7,366 nucleotides of DNA from an uncultured Caulobacteraceae bacterium (lineage in GTDB: Bacteria; Pseudomonadota; Alphaproteobacteria; Caulobacterales; Caulobacteraceae), in NCBI GenBank assembly GCA_937910255.1, contig CALEOQ010000245.1:1-7366 (forward strand), given 5' to 3'. Positions 1 to 6,175 of the stretch are shown here, one piece after another. Positions within the stretch are counted from its first letter, which is position 1, and the number at the start of each line of letters is the position of its first letter. The position numbers and the translations under genes were made by a program. A model generated the notes under the pieces. That model did not search any database. It was not told the origin of the DNA and saw nothing but the letters and a program-made list of their open reading frames with translations.

Positions 1-59
1 GGTTGTAGTCGTGGGTGACATGTGACACGGGGTGTGTGTTTTTTTTTTTTTTTTTGTTT
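1..59. other. non-genomic noise and T-rich run before the adapter
   Basis: A T/G-rich stretch of poor complexity, ending in 17 consecutive Ts (39-55), one G, and three more Ts directly abutting the P5 adapter. Illumina flow-cell P5 oligos carry a short T spacer at their 5' end, so reads running past a short insert can record adapter, then this spacer, then meaningless calls. The order seen here fits that. It should not be annotated as genome, promoter or terminator. Confidence 0.9.
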
Positions 60-117
60 AATGAGACGGCGACCACCGAGTTCTACACTCTTTCCCTACA
101 CGACGCTCTTCCGATCT
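60..117 (+). other. Illumina TruSeq/P5 universal adapter contamination
   Basis: All 58 bases align without gaps to the Illumina universal (P5 plus read-1 primer) adapter. There are only two differences, at 65 (G for T) and 81 (T for A). It ends in the diagnostic GCTCTTCCGATCT at 105-117. Genomic sequence begins at 118. A short reading frame starting at base 15 runs through this segment and is meaningless. Confidence 0.98.
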
Positions 118-256
118 GCGTCAGGCGCCTGCGCCCTGCGTCGTCGCCGAAATTAGGCCTATCCGAGCGAACCCGGTTCATTTTGGGACTCGCGTCCAGG
201 TAGCTTTGGTCCTATGGGGTGACAGCGACGGGGGCGGGCGCGTCAGGGAGCTGAGC
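118..256 (+). promoter_or_regulatory. upstream region of the SleB-like gene
   Basis: These 139 bases contain no convincing gene. They hold a 10-bp palindrome, CAGGCGCCTG (122-131), a GANTC site (GACTC, 187-191), a relatively A/T-rich patch near 176-186, and the ribosome-binding site AGGGAG at 245-250, six bases before the chosen GTG start. No convincing -35/-10 pair is visible. The true upstream extent is lost because the contig begins at 118. Confidence 0.4.
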
Positions 257-1447
257 GTGCTGAAGTTACGTCGCGTATTCGACACCGAACATCATCATTT
301 TCTGGCGGGTTTCCAGGTCTGCCTGGTGGCGCTGCTGGCGGGCGGTCTGGCCATGGCCGCGCCCTATATCAGCCAGGAGCGCCCCGAACTGCGGGTGGCC
401 AAGCTGACCTCGGGCCAGATGGACACCGTGGCCTTCGCCCGCCTGACGGGCGCCATGGACCCGGCCATGCTGAGCGTGGCCGACCGGTTCGCCCCGGCCC
501 CCATCGCCCCGGCCTTCGCCCACATCAACCGCGCCACCGGCGTCATGGAGGGCCTGGACGGCGCCCCTGAGCCCGCCATCCTGCGCCTGCAGGACATGGA
601 CGAGGCCGAGGCGCGGCTGTGGAACGCGTCCAACCCGACCTCCACCCTGCCCAACCCGGCCGCTCGGCCCTTCCGCATATCCGGCGGCGCGTCGCACCAG
701 GCCCGCGCCCTCGATTGCCTGGCGGCGGCCATCTATTACGAAGCCCGCTACGAGTCCGTGGACGGCCAGCGGGCCGTGGCCCAGGTGGTGCTGAACCGCG
801 TGCGCCATCCGGCCTATCCGGCCTCGGTCTGCGGCGTGGTGTTCCAGGGCTCGGAGCGCACCACCGGCTGCCAGTTCACCTTCACCTGCGACGGGGCCCT
901 GGCCCGGGCGCCCGACCCCGAGGGTTGGATGCGGGCGCGCCAGATCGCCGAGGCGGCCCTGTCGGGCCATGTGATGAAGGGCGTCGGCAACGCCACCCAT
1001 TATCACGCCAGCTATGTGGCCCCCTACTGGAGCCCGAGCCTGATGAAGGTGGCCACGGTGGGCGCGCACATCTTCTATCGCTGGATGGGCGGCTGGGGCC
1101 TGCCCGGCGCCTTCGGCGGCGCCTATAGCGGCGATGAATCCGTCGGCTTCCGGGTCGCGGCCCTCAACCGCCTCTCTGGGCCCGGCGAGGTCCAGATGGT
1201 GGCCATGACCGAGGTCGTCGATCCCCTGGGCGCGACCCAGGTCGGCGGCGATGACGCCGGCCAGGGCGAAGGCGACCGGGACGTCCAGGTCGTCGAGGTG
1301 GCGACCATCGACCACGAGCTGGTGGCCGAACCCCAGGCCGTGGTGTCCCAGGCCGAAGGCCTGGTGCCCGCCGAGGACCTGGACTGGACCGGACGGGTCA
1401 AGCCCCGCGGCCCCTCCCGCCTGGCCATGCCCACCACCAGCTTCTAA
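257..1447 (+). CDS. SleB-family cell-wall hydrolase, membrane anchored
   Basis: Predicted peptidoglycan hydrolase of the SleB/Hydrolase_2 family, 396 residues. The GTG at 257 is chosen because AGGGAG sits six bases upstream; the longer frame back to TTG 206 has no ribosome-binding site. Residues 15-35 (FLAGFQVCLVALLAGGLAMA) form one hydrophobic segment, a signal anchor or uncleaved signal peptide, so the enzyme should face the periplasm. The catalytic domain spans about 150-275. It opens with AIYYEAR, in which Glu162 is the expected catalytic acid, followed by VAQVVLNRVRHP, CQFTFTCDG and ATHYHASYV, all family signatures. The usual EARGE motif reads EARYE here. The last 120 residues are acidic, V/A/E-rich and probably disordered. 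SleB proper is a spore-cortex lytic enzyme, but non-spore-forming alphaproteobacteria carry paralogues for general wall remodelling; that role is inferred from the family. It converges with the creatininase-family gene. Confidence 0.9.
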   Translation: MLKLRRVFDTEHHHFLAGFQVCLVALLAGGLAMAAPYISQERPELRVAKLTSGQMDTVAFARLTGAMDPAMLSVADRFAPAPIAPAFAHINRATGVMEGLDGAPEPAILRLQDMDEAEARLWNASNPTSTLPNPAARPFRISGGASHQARALDCLAAAIYYEARYESVDGQRAVAQVVLNRVRHPAYPASVCGVVFQGSERTTGCQFTFTCDGALARAPDPEGWMRARQIAEAALSGHVMKGVGNATHYHASYVAPYWSPSLMKVATVGAHIFYRWMGGWGLPGAFGGAYSGDESVGFRVAALNRLSGPGEVQMVAMTEVVDPLGATQVGGDDAGQGEGDRDVQVVEVATIDHELVAEPQAVVSQAEGLVPAEDLDWTGRVKPRGPSRLAMPTTSF

Positions 1448-1452
1448 GGCGC

Positions 1453-1468
1453 GCGCCGAGGAAGGCGC
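1453..1468. terminator. possible weak bidirectional hairpin between convergent genes
   Basis: The 36-bp gap between two convergent stop codons holds GCGCC (1453-1457), a six-base loop and GGCGC (1464-1468), next to the self-complementary GGCGCGCGCC at 1448-1457. There is no T tract on either strand, so an intrinsic terminator is only a possibility. Confidence 0.25.
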
Positions 1469-1483
1469 TCACGGCTCCAGGCC

Positions 1484-2242
1484 TCAGCCGGTGAGCCGCG
1501 GATTCTGCTCGGCGGTGAAGGCCGCCACATCTTCCAGCAGGCCATCGGCCGCCATGCGCACCAGGTCGCCGCCCTTTTCCGGGGTGGCCTGGGCGGGGTC
1601 TGAGCCCATGCGGCCGTCGGGATAGCGGGCGCGGAAGTCCAGGGCCTCGCGGATCGGCCCTGATGGCGCGATCTTCGGCGAATAGTCCGCCGTCTTGATG
1701 GAGTCCGGATAGGCCCATTGGGTCACGGCGATCTCGGACGGGGTTGCATGGCCCCCGTGACCCACAGGGAACTGGCTCGTGGCCAGGCTCATCACGCCCT
1801 TCAGCTCCCACCAGTTCTTCAGCTTGCAGGAAAACCCGCGGGGCTTTCCGGCGAAGCTCGCCTCGGCATAGAGCTCGGAGAAGGCCGCCTCGATGGTGGC
1901 CACATTCCCCCCGTGGCCGTTCAGGAAATAGATCTTCTCAAAGCCGTGGGCCGAGAGGGACCGGCACCAGTCGCCGATGGCGGCGATGAAGGTGGAGGGC
2001 CGCAGGGAAATCGTGCCCGGAAAACCCAGATGATGCTGGGCCATGCCGATGTTGAAGGTCGGCGCCACCAGGATGTCGCCGCTCTTCTGCGCCTCATGGG
2101 CGATGATCTCGGGGCACAGCCAGTCGGTGCCCAGGAGACCCGTAGGGCCATGCTGCTCGTTGGAGCCGATGGGGACGACCACGGTCCGGGAGCGGTTCAG
2201 AAAACCCTCGACCTCGGCCCAGGTGGACATGTGCAGCAGCAT
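1484..2242 (-). CDS. creatininase-family metal-dependent amidohydrolase
   Basis: A 252-residue protein of the creatininase fold, whose members hydrolyse cyclic or linear amides using paired divalent metals (creatininase, the formamide hydrolase ArfB, the mycofactocin peptidase MftE). Visible metal-site motifs are GSNEQHGP (Glu29, His31), GTDW (Asp40), NGHGGN (His110) and HATPSE (Glu170). Length is normal for the family. As I recall, creatininase itself has NGHYEN and uses that Glu as a ligand. Here the position is Gly112, as in many family members with other substrates, so creatinine should not be assumed. The ATG at 2242 has GGAGA seven bases upstream; the Met at residue 5 is a weaker alternative. 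It lies 98 bp downstream of the molybdoprotein gene on the same strand, so co-transcription is possible but not evident. It is probably cytoplasmic, with no signal peptide. The true substrate is unknown. Confidence 0.88.
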   Translation of the reverse strand: MLLHMSTWAEVEGFLNRSRTVVVPIGSNEQHGPTGLLGTDWLCPEIIAHEAQKSGDILVAPTFNIGMAQHHLGFPGTISLRPSTFIAAIGDWCRSLSAHGFEKIYFLNGHGGNVATIEAAFSELYAEASFAGKPRGFSCKLKNWWELKGVMSLATSQFPVGHGGHATPSEIAVTQWAYPDSIKTADYSPKIAPSGPIREALDFRARYPDGRMGSDPAQATPEKGGDLVRMAADGLLEDVAAFTAEQNPRLTG

Positions 2243-2271
2243 GGCAGGGTCTCCGCGGTCGGCGCCAAAGG

Positions 2272-2293
2272 GGGTGTCAGGGGGGCGTCAGGG
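2272..2293. repeat. tandem 11-bp direct repeat upstream of the creatininase-family gene
   Basis: Two adjacent copies, GGGTGTCAGGG (2272-2282) and GGGCGTCAGGG (2283-2293), differ at one base. They lie 30-51 bp upstream of the creatininase-family start in a 98-bp gap. A GANTC site (GATTC, 2293-2297) overlaps the last base. It could be an activator or repressor site for the downstream gene, or chance in G-rich DNA. Confidence 0.4.
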
Positions 2294-2340
2294 ATTCGAC
2301 ATAGGCCTTCCCCGCGCCCGAGGTAAGGGCCGCCGCCGCC

Positions 2341-3123
2341 TCAGATGCCGGCATACCACTCGTAGCCGCGGTCTTCCCAGAATCCGCCCTGGCCGCCGGC
2401 GATCTGGGCGAAGCTCTCCACCGCTTCGATCCGCATCACATATTTGGCGTGCTTGTAGCCCAGCTGGCGCTCCACCCGCAGGCGCAGGGGCGCGCCGTGG
2501 GCCACCGGCAGGGCCTGACCGTTCATCTCGTAGGCCAGGATGGTCTGTTCGTGGAAGGCGTCGACCAGGTCGATGCTCTCGTAATAGAGCCCCCGGTCGC
2601 CGGCCGCATTGGGGTCGAGCCGGTCGGCGCAATGAAAGACGATGTAGCGGGCCTCTCGCTTCAACCCCGCCTCGTCCAGCAGGGCCGAGAGCCTGGCCCC
2701 GGTCCACTGGCCGATGCAGCTCCACCCCTCGACGCAGTCGTGGCGGGTGATCTGTGTCCGGGCCGGTCGGGCGCGCAGGTCATCCAGGCTGAGCGCCAAG
2801 GGCCGCTCCACCAGGCCGTCGATCTGCAGGCGCCAGTCGGAAAAGCCGTTTTCGACCAGCGCCTGATAGGCCGGCTCGCCGGGGCGGCGGGTGCCGTTGG
2901 CGCGGAAGTCGGGCGAAATGTCCTTGGCCTCGAACTCCCGGGCCAGAGCGCTCCGGCTCAGGATCAGGCGCTGGGCCGCCTGGGTCAGCCCCTCGGCCCT
3001 GGCGAGGCCGGCCTTGAGCGCCGGGTTGCGGTTGAGCTGGTCGCAGCCGGCCAGGGTGAGGCCCAGCAGGCTGGCGCCCAGGCCCGAGAGCAGCCCGCGG
3101 CGGTGCGGATTGGGAGCGGTCAT
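2341..3123 (-). CDS. Tat-exported molybdopterin-dependent oxidoreductase (sulfite oxidase/MsrP fold), probable lipoprotein
   Basis: A 260-residue catalytic subunit of the sulfite-oxidase superfamily. The N-terminus has twin arginines (Arg8-Arg9) before a hydrophobic stretch (10-26) that ends in a lipobox, LAGC (Cys27). That suggests export folded by Tat and then lipidation; Asp28 at +2 would favour inner-membrane retention under the E. coli rule. The core begins near 95 (WRLQIDGLVERPLALSLDDL). It contains RHDCVEGWSCIG, where Cys130 is the expected molybdenum-coordinating cysteine, then HCADRLD, YYESIDL, HGAPLRLRVERQLGYK and the C-terminal GGFWEDRGYEWYAGI, all typical of this branch. The start is fixed by the 4-base ATGA overlap with the upstream cytochrome b gene, implying translational coupling. 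The frame runs open far upstream, but that part is the shadow of the cytochrome gene. The relative MsrP repairs periplasmic methionine sulfoxide; the substrate here is unknown. Confidence 0.93.
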   Translation of the reverse strand: MTAPNPHRRGLLSGLGASLLGLTLAGCDQLNRNPALKAGLARAEGLTQAAQRLILSRSALAREFEAKDISPDFRANGTRRPGEPAYQALVENGFSDWRLQIDGLVERPLALSLDDLRARPARTQITRHDCVEGWSCIGQWTGARLSALLDEAGLKREARYIVFHCADRLDPNAAGDRGLYYESIDLVDAFHEQTILAYEMNGQALPVAHGAPLRLRVERQLGYKHAKYVMRIEAVESFAQIAGGQGGFWEDRGYEWYAGI

Positions 3124-3974
3124 GACGGGTCTCCGTCCTGGGGCGTGGGGGCGGGTCCAGGCCCTGGTCCTGCGCCGCCGGTGATCATCGCCCGTATCTG
3201 GCCGATGGGACCGGACGCCAGCACCATGGCCAGGTGGACGATCACGAAGGCGACGATCAGGGTGGCCGTGATGAAGTGGATGGTCCGGGCCGACTGACGG
3301 CCGCCGAAGATCTCGAAGGTCCAGGGCCAGGCGGCGTTGACGCCGGGCGACATCCCCAGGCCCGACAGCACCATCAGCGGCAGGAGCACGAAGATCACCG
3401 CCAGATAGGCCAGCTTCTGCAGGCTGTTGTAGCCGTGCGCCGCGGCCCCCTTGGGAAAGCGCAGGCGGGCGTGCTCGACGATCTCGGCCCACAGGTGGCG
3501 CGGCGAAAGCTCGGTCCGCCCAGGCGCCAGATCCCGCCGGAAATGCCCTGAGGCCAGGCCCCAGGCCAGATAGATCACCCCATTGGCCGCCAGCACCCAG
3601 GCGAAGAAGAAGTGCCACCGCCGGCCATCGGCCAGGGAGCGATAGCTGGGCAGGGTGGCCCAGGCCGGGAAGCCCCGGCGCTGGCCATCCGACAGACCAA
3701 ACAGGCCGGTGGTTTCCAGCTTGATCGGGCCGACCTTTGTGAAGCCGGCCAGCCGGTCGCCCAGCGGCTCGGCGGTCATCGCCGCCCAGGGCTCGGCGAA
3801 GGTCGAGGTGTGGCCCCAATAGAGGGCCGGGTGGGCGTTGAAGATCTGCAGTCCGCTGCCCAGCAGGACGAAGAGGGCCACCACATTGATCCAGTGGGTC
3901 AGCCGCACGGGCAGGCTGTGACGGCGGCGGCGGCGGCGATCGGGGGCCGCAGCGTCAGGTGTCGTCTCGTCCAT
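3120..3974 (-). CDS. cytochrome b/b6-type membrane subunit partnering the molybdoprotein
   Basis: A 284-residue inner-membrane b-type cytochrome, related to the cytochrome b subunits of hydrogenase and thiosulfate reductase. Four hydrophobic helices are visible: about 28-45, 120-141, 188-208 and 233-253. Candidate haem ligands are His27 (RLTHWINV), His121 (WHFFFAWV), His233 (RTIHFITA) and His247 (VIVHLAMV), enough for two haems. The N-terminus is an Arg-rich cytoplasmic tail (13-18) and the C-terminus is a Gly/Pro-rich tail. The ATG at 3974 has AGGA nine bases upstream; a longer frame to 4433 has no translation signal and crosses the divergent gene. It overlaps the molybdoprotein start by ATGA. 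By analogy with MsrQ it should pass electrons from quinol to the periplasmic partner, but its hydrogenase-type helices differ from the ferric-reductase-like fold of MsrQ. The electron direction is inferred. Confidence 0.9.
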   Translation of the reverse strand: MDETTPDAAAPDRRRRRRHSLPVRLTHWINVVALFVLLGSGLQIFNAHPALYWGHTSTFAEPWAAMTAEPLGDRLAGFTKVGPIKLETTGLFGLSDGQRRGFPAWATLPSYRSLADGRRWHFFFAWVLAANGVIYLAWGLASGHFRRDLAPGRTELSPRHLWAEIVEHARLRFPKGAAAHGYNSLQKLAYLAVIFVLLPLMVLSGLGMSPGVNAAWPWTFEIFGGRQSARTIHFITATLIVAFVIVHLAMVLASGPIGQIRAMITGGAGPGPGPAPTPQDGDPS

Positions 3975-4081
3975 GAACTTCGGTCCTGATCCGCCCCCCG
4001 GCAGACTAGCGCTCGACGGCAGGCTGGAACAGGCCCCCGCCCTGCGCGCTCTGCCTTCATACGCAAACCAAGGAGGCTCAG
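3975..4081. promoter_or_regulatory. divergent intergenic region between the redox pair and the small gene
   Basis: This 107-bp spacer must carry the start signals for the leftward cytochrome/molybdoprotein unit and the rightward small gene. AGGAGG at 4071-4076 is a full-consensus ribosome-binding site five bases before the ATG at 4082. I cannot identify convincing -35/-10 boxes or an operator. Unlike three of the other upstream regions, it has no GANTC site. Confidence 0.35.
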
Positions 4082-4249
4082 ATGTCTGGACCCGATACGA
4101 AACATCGCACCCCGGTGGAAAATCCGCCGCCGGAAGCGCCCGTCCGCAGCCAGGAGGAGCAGATCGAACGCACCGGTCGCGGCCCTGAGGTGACCGGCGA
4201 AACCGAAGAGGCGCCCGAAACACCCGGCGAAAGCGACGGCAAGGCCTGA
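4082..4249 (+). CDS. small acidic, proline-rich disordered protein (55 aa)
   Basis: This small gene encodes 55 residues. The support is a full-consensus AGGAGG (4071-4076) at five-base spacing before ATG 4082 and an uninterrupted frame to TGA 4247-4249. The product has 13 acidic residues against 6 Lys/Arg, 9 prolines, and no Leu, Phe, Trp, Tyr or Cys. It therefore cannot form a conventional hydrophobic core and should be intrinsically disordered. It has no signal peptide or membrane segment. It starts MSGPDTKHRT and is rich in Glu-Pro and Thr-Gly steps. I do not recognise a family. It is divergent from the redox pair and 97 bp upstream of the thioesterase-like gene, with hairpins between, so it may be a stand-alone transcript. 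Competing frames on both strands lack comparable ribosome-binding sites. No function is assigned. Confidence 0.75.
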   Translation: MSGPDTKHRTPVENPPPEAPVRSQEEQIERTGRGPEVTGETEEAPETPGESDGKA

Positions 4250-4260
4250 AGACCGGCCAA

Positions 4261-4301
4261 GGGGGCGCGCCGAGCGTTGCCGTCAGCGCGCGGGCGCCCC
4301 T
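4261..4301 (+). terminator. long-range GC-rich inverted repeat after the small gene
   Basis: GGGGCGC (4262-4268) is exactly complementary to GCGCCCC (4294-4300), with a G-T pair possible outside (4261/4301) and a 25-base GC-rich interior. It starts 12 bases after the small gene's stop. It could help end that transcript, but there is no T tract, so termination is only a possibility. Confidence 0.3.
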
Positions 4302-4311
4302 AAGGTCTGCG

Positions 4312-4327
4312 CCGCCCTTACGGGCGG
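4312..4327 (+). other. tetraloop hairpin just upstream of the thioesterase-like ribosome-binding site
   Basis: CCGCCC (4312-4317), loop TTAC, GGGCGG (4322-4327): a perfect 6-bp stem, all G-C. It ends six bases before the purine run GGGGGGA (4334-4340) that serves the ATG at 4347. It could be a terminator stem without a T tract, or a leader hairpin affecting translation. Confidence 0.35.
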
Positions 4328-4346
4328 AGCGACGGGGGGAAGCGGC

Positions 4347-5288
4347 ATGGCCTGGAACGGCGGAACCGAAATCTGGGTGGGCGGGGTCAACACCTGGGAA
4401 TGCGACGAGATGGGCCATCTCAACGTGCGCCATTGGGTGGCCAAGTCCATGGAGGCCCTGGCCGGCCTGGCCGCGGCTCTGGGCATGCCCGACGCCTTTT
4501 CACCCCTGGCCCAGTCCACCCTGGTGGTGCGCGAACAGCACATCCGCTTCCTGCGCGAGGCCAAGCCCGGCGCGGCCTTGACCGCCCGCGGCGGCGTGGC
4601 GGCCATGGGCGAGGATGAGGCCCGGCTGCTGATCGTCATGCTGCATCCCGACGGAACACCGGCCGCCACCTTCCAGACCGTGGTGCGTCACGTCACCGCC
4701 GACGGCGCGAGGGCGTTTCCCTGGCCGCGCAGGATCATGGAGGCCGCCCAGGCCCTGCAGGTGGACATCCCCGACTTCGCCGCCCCCCGCTCGATCGCCC
4801 TGGGGCCCGTCGGCGAGAGCCAGGGCAGCCTCGCCAAGGCCGACGCCATGGGCCTCAAGCGCATCGGGCTGGGCGTCATCGGCGCGCCGGACTGCGACGG
4901 CTTTGGCCGCATGCGCACCGAAATCCTGATGGGCAAGATTTCCGACGGCATCCTGCACCTGCTGGGTTCCGACCGGGGCCTGGCCGAGCCGGCGGTCGAA
5001 GGCGGGCCTGCGCCGCGCATCGGCGGGGCGGCGCTGGAATACCGCCTGGTGCATTTCGCCTGGCCGAAGATCGGCGACCGCTTCGAACTGCGCTCGGCCA
5101 CCGCCCATGTGGAGGAGCGCTTCCGCCTGCTGCGCCACTGGATGATCGACCCGCTCAGCGGCCGGCCCTGGGCGAGCGCAGAGAATGTCGCCGTCGGCTT
5201 CGATCTCGACGCCCGCAAGGTGGTGCGCCTGGCGCCGGCCACGGTTGCGGCCCTGCAGTCTAAGGCCCGCCCGGAGATGGCTCTTTAG
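4347..5288 (+). CDS. double-hotdog acyl-CoA thioesterase-like protein
   Basis: A 313-residue protein of the 4-hydroxybenzoyl-CoA thioesterase/hotdog superfamily, predicted to hydrolyse an acyl-CoA thioester in the cytoplasm. The first domain (about 8-135) has the classic WECDEMGHLNVRHWVAKSMEAL segment at 17-38; Asp20 and His24/Asn26 lie in the usual active-site position. The second domain (about 165-300) has a parallel segment, DCDGFGRMRTEILMGKISDG, at 182-201, then RLVHFAWPKIGDRFELRS. So the protein is a tandem duplication with the His and Asn of the first copy replaced by Arg188 and Arg190. Typical single-hotdog enzymes are about 130-150 residues, and this is twice that. The ATG at 4347 follows GGGGGGA at a six-base spacing. 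The stop overlaps that of the convergent hydrolase by four bases. The acyl substrate is unknown; a fatty or aromatic acyl-CoA is inferred. Confidence 0.85.
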   Translation: MAWNGGTEIWVGGVNTWECDEMGHLNVRHWVAKSMEALAGLAAALGMPDAFSPLAQSTLVVREQHIRFLREAKPGAALTARGGVAAMGEDEARLLIVMLHPDGTPAATFQTVVRHVTADGARAFPWPRRIMEAAQALQVDIPDFAAPRSIALGPVGESQGSLAKADAMGLKRIGLGVIGAPDCDGFGRMRTEILMGKISDGILHLLGSDRGLAEPAVEGGPAPRIGGAALEYRLVHFAWPKIGDRFELRSATAHVEERFRLLRHWMIDPLSGRPWASAENVAVGFDLDARKVVRLAPATVAALQSKARPEMAL

Positions 5289-6175
5289 GCGGCGACCTCG
5301 GCGACCGCCTGGGCCAGGGCTTGGCGAACCAGCTCCGGACGTTCCATGGGCAGGAAGTGGCTGGTCCCTGGCACGGTCTCGATCCGGTAGCGGCCGGTGG
5401 CGCTCAGCGTCTCGATGTGGTCGTCGATCCGGCAGGTGGATCCATGCTCGGCCCTGAAGATCCGCACCGGACAGGGACAGGCCAGCGCCGCGGCCCAGGC
5501 CTGGCCGTCATAGACCGAGAAGTTCGAGGCCTCCCAGGCCGGCGCGCAGGCCAACTCCACCCGACCATCCTCCAGATCGTGGAAACCAGCGGCCACATAG
5601 TCGGCCAACTGCTCGTCCGACCAGGTCTTGAAGGCGCCCCGGCCCTGGTAAGCGGCGAAGGCGGCGTCGCGGCTGTCGAACACCGGCCGCCGGCGCAGGG
5701 CGCCCTGGACCATGGGCGACTGGGCGATGTCGGGGGGCGCCAGCTCCGTGCGGATGGGGCTCAGCACAGGATCGAACAGCACCAGCCGGGCGATGGCTTC
5801 GGGCGCCTGGGCGGCCGCCATCAGGCTGGTGGTCGCCCCCATGGAATGCCCCGCCACCACCACCGGGCCGGTCGTCACATGGGGCAGCAGGGCCAGCAGG
5901 TCGTCGCGATAGTCCGCCCAGCCCGGCCGGTTCTCCACCACGGTGGGCAGGCGGGTCGCCCCATGGCCGCGCAAGTCAATGGCCAGGATCCGGAGTCGAT
6001 CGGCCAGCGGACCAAGGATGGTCCGATAGGTCCGGGCGTTGAAGCCGTTGGCGTGGCAGAAGACGATGTCAAAGGGCTGGTCGGCCGGTCCGTACTCCAG
6101 GGCCGCCATCTCCCCGCCCCGGCTGGGCAGGGGAAACCGGCGAACCCGCGGCGTCACATCGACCATGCCATCCAT
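5285..6175 (-). CDS. alpha/beta hydrolase
   Basis: A 296-residue alpha/beta-hydrolase-fold enzyme, probably a cytoplasmic esterase, lipase-like or thioesterase-like hydrolase. Visible elements are the oxyanion-side motif FCHANGFNARTY (39-50), IDLRGHG (66-72), the nucleophile elbow VAGHSMGA with Ser111, and the C-terminal catalytic histidine His273 in GTSHFLPMERPE. The acid is not certain; Glu or Asp in the RAEHGSTCRIDDH segment after a late strand is the best candidate. The ATG at 6175 follows GAGGA at a seven-base spacing, while an in-frame extension to 6427 runs into the divergent DUF488 gene and is rejected. A cap region lies between about 145 and 215. Its stop codon interlocks with the thioesterase stop, and it is divergent from the DUF488 gene. 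The HANGF form of the oxyanion motif recurs in proteobacterial hydrolases of undefined substrate, so no specific reaction is claimed. Confidence 0.88.
   Translation of the reverse strand: MDGMVDVTPRVRRFPLPSRGGEMAALEYGPADQPFDIVFCHANGFNARTYRTILGPLADRLRILAIDLRGHGATRLPTVVENRPGWADYRDDLLALLPHVTTGPVVVAGHSMGATTSLMAAAQAPEAIARLVLFDPVLSPIRTELAPPDIAQSPMVQGALRRRPVFDSRDAAFAAYQGRGAFKTWSDEQLADYVAAGFHDLEDGRVELACAPAWEASNFSVYDGQAWAAALACPCPVRIFRAEHGSTCRIDDHIETLSATGRYRIETVPGTSHFLPMERPELVRQALAQAVAEVAA

Noticed and set aside
39..59. Poly-T run as a terminator or regulatory tract
   Set aside because: No stem precedes it, and it is joined to the P5 adapter, so it is a library artefact.
174..191. Possible LexA-type box near GTTC...GGGACTC
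   Set aside because: The alphaproteobacterial LexA site is a direct repeat GTTC-N7-GTTC; the second half is absent.
15..203. 62-codon open frame at the left end
   Set aside because: It reads through noise, the T run and the Illumina adapter; the product is artefactual.
266..1315. Long open frame on the minus strand, 349 codons, opposite the SleB-like gene
   Set aside because: It is a shadow of GC-rich codon bias. The translation is Gly/His/Ala-rich with no domain, while the plus-strand frame has clear SleB motifs.
2341..3819. 492-codon version of the molybdoprotein
   Set aside because: The extra N-terminus is the out-of-frame shadow of the cytochrome b gene. The ATGA overlap and Tat signal fix the start at 3123.
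3120..4433. 437-codon version of the cytochrome b
   Set aside because: The extension crosses the divergent small gene and has no ribosome-binding site; the ATG at 3974 begins a normal-length protein.
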